Of a stretch of 40,332 nt of DNA, positions 37,306 through 40,332 are shown one piece after another. The notes below the pieces were generated by a model, which was given only the letters and a program-made list of their open reading frames with translations, was not told where the DNA came from and did no database searches. This DNA is from Nitrosomonadales bacterium. Lineage in GTDB: Bacteria; Pseudomonadota; Gammaproteobacteria; Burkholderiales; Nitrosomonadaceae. How positions within the stretch are numbered: position 1 is the first letter of the stretch; each line of letters opens with the position of its first letter. The stretch is taken from assembly GCA_009886095.1 (NCBI GenBank), contig VFJL01000004.1, positions 1 through 40,332 on the forward strand, read 5' to 3'. Position numbers and translations under genes: made by a program.

Positions 37306-38505
37306 ATGAAGAAAAGCCTCTGCTTGACGCTAACTGGTGTAGCGAGTCTGTTTCTGCTGTGTTTCAGTGCCTGGGCGAGTGAGGGCGGGGCCGCTTCCGG
37401 GCTTAGTGAGGCGCGGCAGGTGGCTCAGTACAATTACGTTATCCACATCCTGGCGATGCTGCTGGTGGGCTTCGGTTTTCTCATGGTGTTCGTCCGAAGA
37501 TACGGGTTCGGTGCCACGACCGGCACCTATCTGGTGGTTGCGGTTGGCCTTCCTCTCTACATATTGTTACGTGCGAACGGAATAATGGGCCACGCGATTT
37601 CCCCGAATACAGTCGAAGCTTTGCTGTTCGCTGAATTCGCGGTGGCTTCTGCACTGATTGCCATGGGTGCCGTGCTTGGACGTTTGCGGGTTTTTCAATA
37701 TGCACTACTGGCGCTTTTCCTGATTCCGGCGTACCTGCTGAATGAATGGCTGGTGCTGGATGGCGCGTTAGGCTTCACGAAAGGATTTCAGGATACTGCT
37801 GGGTCGGTCATCATCCATGCTTTTGGTGCCTATTTTGGCCTGGGCTTATCCATTGCCTTGACCACTGCACGACAACGCAGCCAGCCAATTGAATCGGATG
37901 CCACTTCTGATCGTTTTGCGATGCTCGGTTCAATGGTACTGTGGCTTTTCTGGCCCAGTTTCGCCACGGCTATCGTTCCTTTTGAAGAGATGCCGCAGAC
38001 CGTGGTCAACACCGTGCTCGCACTGTGTGGCGCCACCCTCAGCACCTATTTCCTGAGTTCGTATTTCCACAAGGGCAAAACGTCAATGGTCGACATGGCG
38101 AATGCAGCTCTGGCTGGTGGTGTCGCCATCGGATCGACATGCAATATCGTGTCGCCGACAGGTGCTTTCGGAATTGGTCTGCTGGCTGGGGCGGTCTGTG
38201 TCATCGGCTATGTGTTTATTCAGCCGGCTTTGGAAGCACGTTTCAAAATCGTTGATACCTGCGGGGTTCATAATCTACATGGAATGCCGGGGATATTGGG
38301 TGCATTGATCGCTATCATGGTAGTGCCTGGTATAGCAGGGGTTCAATTCATTGGTATTATTGTCAGCGTGACGCTGGCTTTAGGGTGCGGTCTCCTTGCT
38401 GGCAAGTTAATCAAGGCCACGGGTACGACCCAGCTAGCTTATGAAGATAGCGATGAATTCACTCACCTCGCCCCCCCGGGAGCTGAATCCAAAGGCCATA
38501 CCTAA
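37306..38505 (+). CDS. Rh-type ammonium/ammonia channel (Rh50-like)
   Basis: The protein has 399 residues. A cleavable signal peptide (about 1-25, ending AWA) is followed by roughly eleven membrane helices. Sequence (QYNYVIHILAMLLVGFGFLM, RFAMLGSMVLWLFWPSFATA, DTCGVHNLHGMPGILGA) closely resembles the N. europaea Rh50 channel from memory. The twin pore histidines are in SVIIHAFGAYFG and NLHGMPG, and FWPSF is an Rh-type motif unlike AmtB. It conducts NH3 across the inner membrane. ATG 37306 is chosen because GGGGGAGA lies 5-12 bases upstream; an ATG at 37291 lies in that sequence. A terminator follows. No glnK is linked, as usual for Rh. Confidence 0.95.
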   Translation: MKKSLCLTLTGVASLFLLCFSAWASEGGAASGLSEARQVAQYNYVIHILAMLLVGFGFLMVFVRRYGFGATTGTYLVVAVGLPLYILLRANGIMGHAISPNTVEALLFAEFAVASALIAMGAVLGRLRVFQYALLALFLIPAYLLNEWLVLDGALGFTKGFQDTAGSVIIHAFGAYFGLGLSIALTTARQRSQPIESDATSDRFAMLGSMVLWLFWPSFATAIVPFEEMPQTVVNTVLALCGATLSTYFLSSYFHKGKTSMVDMANAALAGGVAIGSTCNIVSPTGAFGIGLLAGAVCVIGYVFIQPALEARFKIVDTCGVHNLHGMPGILGALIAIMVVPGIAGVQFIGIIVSVTLALGCGLLAGKLIKATGTTQLAYEDSDEFTHLAPPGAESKGHT

Positions 38506-38557
38506 GTTCTCTACGCAGGTTTTTACGTAGCGTAGTGGTCGTACCCTGAAGTACCTT

Positions 38558-38590
38558 AACCCCCGCTGCAAATGGCGGGGGTGTTTTATC
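38558..38590 (+). terminator. Rho-independent terminator after the Rh gene
   Basis: ACCCCCGC (38559-38566) pairs with GCGGGGGT (38575-38582) around an 8-base loop, then GTTTTATC. Confidence 0.8.
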
Positions 38591-38631
38591 AGGATCTCCC
38601 GGCGTTATCATATAACTCAACGCTGGGCTGT

Positions 38632-38786
38632 AATTCCAGCCCCGTTTCATTAGTGACACTTGGTTGATATCCTCACTCGCACCTTGCCGTACTGTTCGCC
38701 CTGAAGGAAGTCCTCCTGGGGGATGTACTGTCTGTGGTATTCATCCGTCATCGCCTTGTTTTACTTTCGCAACTGGCATTAGAATA
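38632..38786 (-). repeat. Interspersed MITE-like repeat, copy E (full length, reverse)
   Basis: AATTCCAGCCCCGTTTCATT starts the copy. TAGTGACACTTGGTTGATAT and CCTCACTCGCACCTTGCCGT follow. The central hairpin is CCCTGAAGGAAGTCCTCCTG, then ACTGTCTGTGG, and the end is CTTTCGCAACTGGCATTAGA. It fills much of the 313-base gap between the Rh gene and the convergent alpha/beta hydrolase gene. Confidence 0.75.
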
Positions 38787-38818
38787 ACTGCGATGGTTAG
38801 GGTCACGGCTTGATACCG

Positions 38819-39718
38819 TTATTCCGGGGCAAGCAAGAAATTCCGTGCGATCGCAATCTGATCATCGCTTATCAGCATGGGTGCATGGCCGATACCAGGC
38901 AGTTCGATTAGCTGCGCCCTGGCACCGCGTACCTGCATTTCCCTTGCTGTTTCGGCCTGCAGCAAATCCGATTCCATGCCGCGTAATATCAGCGTGGAGA
39001 CATTCAACTCATCCCATTGCGCCCATAAATCGATATCCTGGGACAGATGTTTCTTGAAGCTTGCAGCGATTCCCGGGTCATAAAGAAAACCGTAGGTTCC
39101 ATCACCGTATTCTCGGACACTATGTAGCGCGAGATGATGCCACTGGACCTCGGTCAGTGGACCAAATGAGACCGATATTTTTTTCATATAGGCCTCGAAC
39201 TCGTTGAAACTAGCGAAGTGCGGATCTTTTCCGAGATATTGTGCAATTCGCGCCAGTGCTGCAGCTGGAATCAACGGGCCGATGTCGCTCATGATTAGTC
39301 GACGTATGGGTATCGGCAGCGGCAGGGGCAACCTCGGCTGGATTGCCAGCATCATGCCCATCAATCCACCCATCGAGATGCCTACCCAGTCTAGTTGGAT
39401 ACGATCATTACCCAAGGCACCGATATGCTTCAGCAACGCAACTGCATCTGACAGATACAACGAGTAATTGTCATAATCCGCCACATCGGCCAGCCAATCG
39501 CTCTGCCCGCGTCCTACCACGTCTACACAGATCACACGGCAATCGGCTGCCAGTGCCTCTGCCAGGAAATCAAAATCACGACAATTGCGTGTCAGGCCAT
39601 GAACACAAACGACAATGTGCAGATTGTCCGGATCCCCCCATTCGGTGTAAGCGATATGGCGGGCATTATTGACATCTCCAGCGTGATTGGAAGAAACGGG
39701 GAGGCGCTTAAATAGCAT
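38819..39718 (-). CDS. Alpha/beta hydrolase
   Basis: The protein has 299 residues. The oxyanion-loop HGLTRN is at 40-45, the nucleophile elbow GISMGG has S115, the acid is probably the Asp in RGMESDLL (about residue 257), and the base is the His in PGIGHAPML (about 279). VVGRGQSDW after the third strand is typical of haloalkane-dehalogenase/esterase-like members. No lid or membrane segment identifies a substrate. It stands alone between two copies of the repeat family. The specific reaction is unknown. Confidence 0.85.
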   Translation of the reverse strand: MLFKRLPVSSNHAGDVNNARHIAYTEWGDPDNLHIVVCVHGLTRNCRDFDFLAEALAADCRVICVDVVGRGQSDWLADVADYDNYSLYLSDAVALLKHIGALGNDRIQLDWVGISMGGLMGMMLAIQPRLPLPLPIPIRRLIMSDIGPLIPAAALARIAQYLGKDPHFASFNEFEAYMKKISVSFGPLTEVQWHHLALHSVREYGDGTYGFLYDPGIAASFKKHLSQDIDLWAQWDELNVSTLILRGMESDLLQAETAREMQVRGARAQLIELPGIGHAPMLISDDQIAIARNFLLAPE

Positions 39719-39780
39719 CGTTATTACTTTGCATAATCAGGTGTCACAGTTTAACCGCCTTTAATTTGTTAGGGCACACT

Positions 39781-39934
39781 ATTCCAATTCCGGCTCGAAA
39801 GTGAAATAAGAGGATGACGGATGAATGCCACAGACAGTACATTCCCCAAGAGAACTTCCTTCAGGGCGCATAGTACGACCAGGTGCGAGTGAGGATATCA
39901 ATAAAGTGTCACTGATAAAATGAAACTGGGATTG
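39781..39934 (+). repeat. Interspersed MITE-like repeat, copy F (full length, forward)
   Basis: ATTCCAATTCCGGCTCGAAA begins the copy. GATGAATGCCACAGACAGTA, the central CCCCAAGAGAACTTCCTTCA and GCGAGTGAGGATATCAATAA follow, and it ends AGTGTCACTGATAAAATGAA with ACTGGGATTG. It ends 2 bases from the yceI stop codon. It is the best copy for reading the forward consensus. Confidence 0.75.
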
Positions 39935-39936
39935 CC

Positions 39937-40057
39937 TCAATCCTTGTAAGCCTCTACTTCAAGCATCAGCTTGAGATCGTCGCCCGCGCCTGGCAATGCA
40001 TATTTCATACCGAAATCCGAGCGCCGCAGATTTGCGATGGCATCAATGCCGCACATA
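39937..40057 (-). pseudogene. C-terminal remnant of a YceI-like protein, truncated by an IS
   Basis: The minus strand encodes about 39 residues, MCGIDAIANLRRSDFGMKYA then LPGAGDDLKLMLEVEAYKD, ending at a stop at 39937-39939. RSDFGMKYALPG and a final IEVEAYK-type strand are the standard C-terminus of the YceI lipocalin-like periplasmic family. The rest of the gene is absent: sequence switches at about 40057 to the end of a transposase element. YceI proteins bind polyisoprenoid or amphiphilic ligands, but this copy cannot be functional. Confidence 0.8.
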
Positions 40058-40332
40058 GCCCTTTTATTCTAATTTGCATTAGAAACTGAATTTAATATCC
40101 AGTTCCATCCGGCAATCGATTTGACGGTTTCAGGCGACTGCTCAAGGTTTCGTAACCCTTTCAGAAGTTGCTCTTCCAACGCATCCATGCTGTCAAATGC
40201 CTGGTTGTAGAAATACTTCTCCTGCAACTCGTCCCGGATGTGCTCCTGCGGATTGAGTTCAGGCGAATAGGGCGGCAGGAAATACAGCCTCAGGTTATCG
40301 GGCAAGACAAAGCTTTTGCTCTTGTGCCAGCC
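40058..40332 (-). mobile_element. Right end of an IS630-type insertion sequence, continuing beyond the window
   Basis: The element appears to begin after a TA dinucleotide (40056-40057), the target of IS630/Tc1-mariner transposons, with the end GCCCTTTTATTCTAATTTGC. Only this end is inside the window, so terminal inverted repeats and target duplication cannot be checked. Confidence 0.6.
40069..40332 (-). CDS. IS630-family transposase, C-terminal part (cut by the window edge)
   Basis: The visible 87 residues run from GWHKSKSFVLPDNLRLYFLP at the edge to a TAG stop at 40069-40071. LPPYSPELNPQEHIRDELQE is the conserved DDE-domain segment of IS630 transposases and includes the last catalytic acidic residue. 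An internal methionine at 40305 is not a true start, because the frame and family similarity continue upstream past 40332. Whether the complete gene is intact cannot be seen. Confidence 0.88.
   Translation of the reverse strand, partial: GWHKSKSFVLPDNLRLYFLPPYSPELNPQEHIRDELQEKYFYNQAFDSMDALEEQLLKGLRNLEQSPETVKSIAGWNWILNSVSNAN

Noticed and set aside
36947-37309. Open frame of 120 codons before the Rh gene
   Set aside because: It starts inside the terminator hairpin, has no ribosome binding site, and its composition does not resemble a protein.
37306-38505. AmtB ammonium transporter label
   Set aside because: Sequence blocks and the FWPSF segment match Rh-type channels, and no glnK gene is linked.

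Overview
The window most likely comes from the chromosome of a betaproteobacterial ammonia oxidiser (Nitrosomonadaceae, Nitrosospira/Nitrosomonas type). The main evidence is an Rh-type ammonium channel (37306-38505) that closely resembles, from memory, the Rh50 protein of Nitrosomonas europaea. The atp-glmU-glmS order and the housekeeping gene sequences agree with this. Species cannot be fixed from the sequence alone.

Layout. 1-2.3 kb: the end of an unknown gene, a 123-bp inverted-repeat element, a hybrid histidine kinase whose N-terminal membrane domain has the residues and spacing of plant/cyanobacterial ethylene receptors, and a frameshifted gene remnant just upstream of it. 2.3-9.6 kb: a complete F1Fo ATP synthase operon, atpI-B-E-F-H-A-G-D-C, closed by a strong terminator. 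9.8-13.1 kb: glmU and glmS (UDP-GlcNAc synthesis). 13.2-15.3 kb, minus strand: a compact RiPP cluster of three genes. These are a secreted precursor carrying EGKCG-type repeats fused to two EF-hand loops, a DUF692/MNIO maturase (HvfB) and its partner HvfC. 15.6-18.6 kb: HMG-CoA lyase, an unknown two-helix membrane protein, and folD. 18.6-22.7 kb: pyruvate dehydrogenase E1 and E2. 22.8-26.7 kb: nadD-rsfS-rlmH-maf-rng, a common proteobacterial housekeeping cluster. 26.7-27.1 kb: a decayed IS transposase. 27.1-30.6 kb: queG, tsaE (divergent, overlapping starts), an AMIN-domain amidase and a Nudix hydrolase. 30.8-35.3 kb: nadE, rpsO and pnp with an intercistronic hairpin. 35.4-38.5 kb: dksA, an unknown His-rich-N-terminus exported protein, and the Rh channel. 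38.8-40.3 kb: an alpha/beta hydrolase, a yceI gene cut by an IS630-type transposase, and the window edge.

A short interspersed repeat family of about 150 bp (MITE-like: ends resembling ATTCCAATTCC, a GC-rich central hairpin, both orientations, full, deleted and solo-end forms) occupies at least seven intergenic gaps between 9.0 and 39.9 kb. It lies next to glmU, folD, dksA, the Rh gene and yceI.

The most notable items are the EF-hand RiPP precursor with its MNIO maturase cluster, the ethylene-receptor-like kinase in a likely ammonia oxidiser (ammonia monooxygenase is known to oxidise ethylene), and the repeat family. All calls come from reading the sequence. No database search was run, and resemblance to named proteins is from memory.
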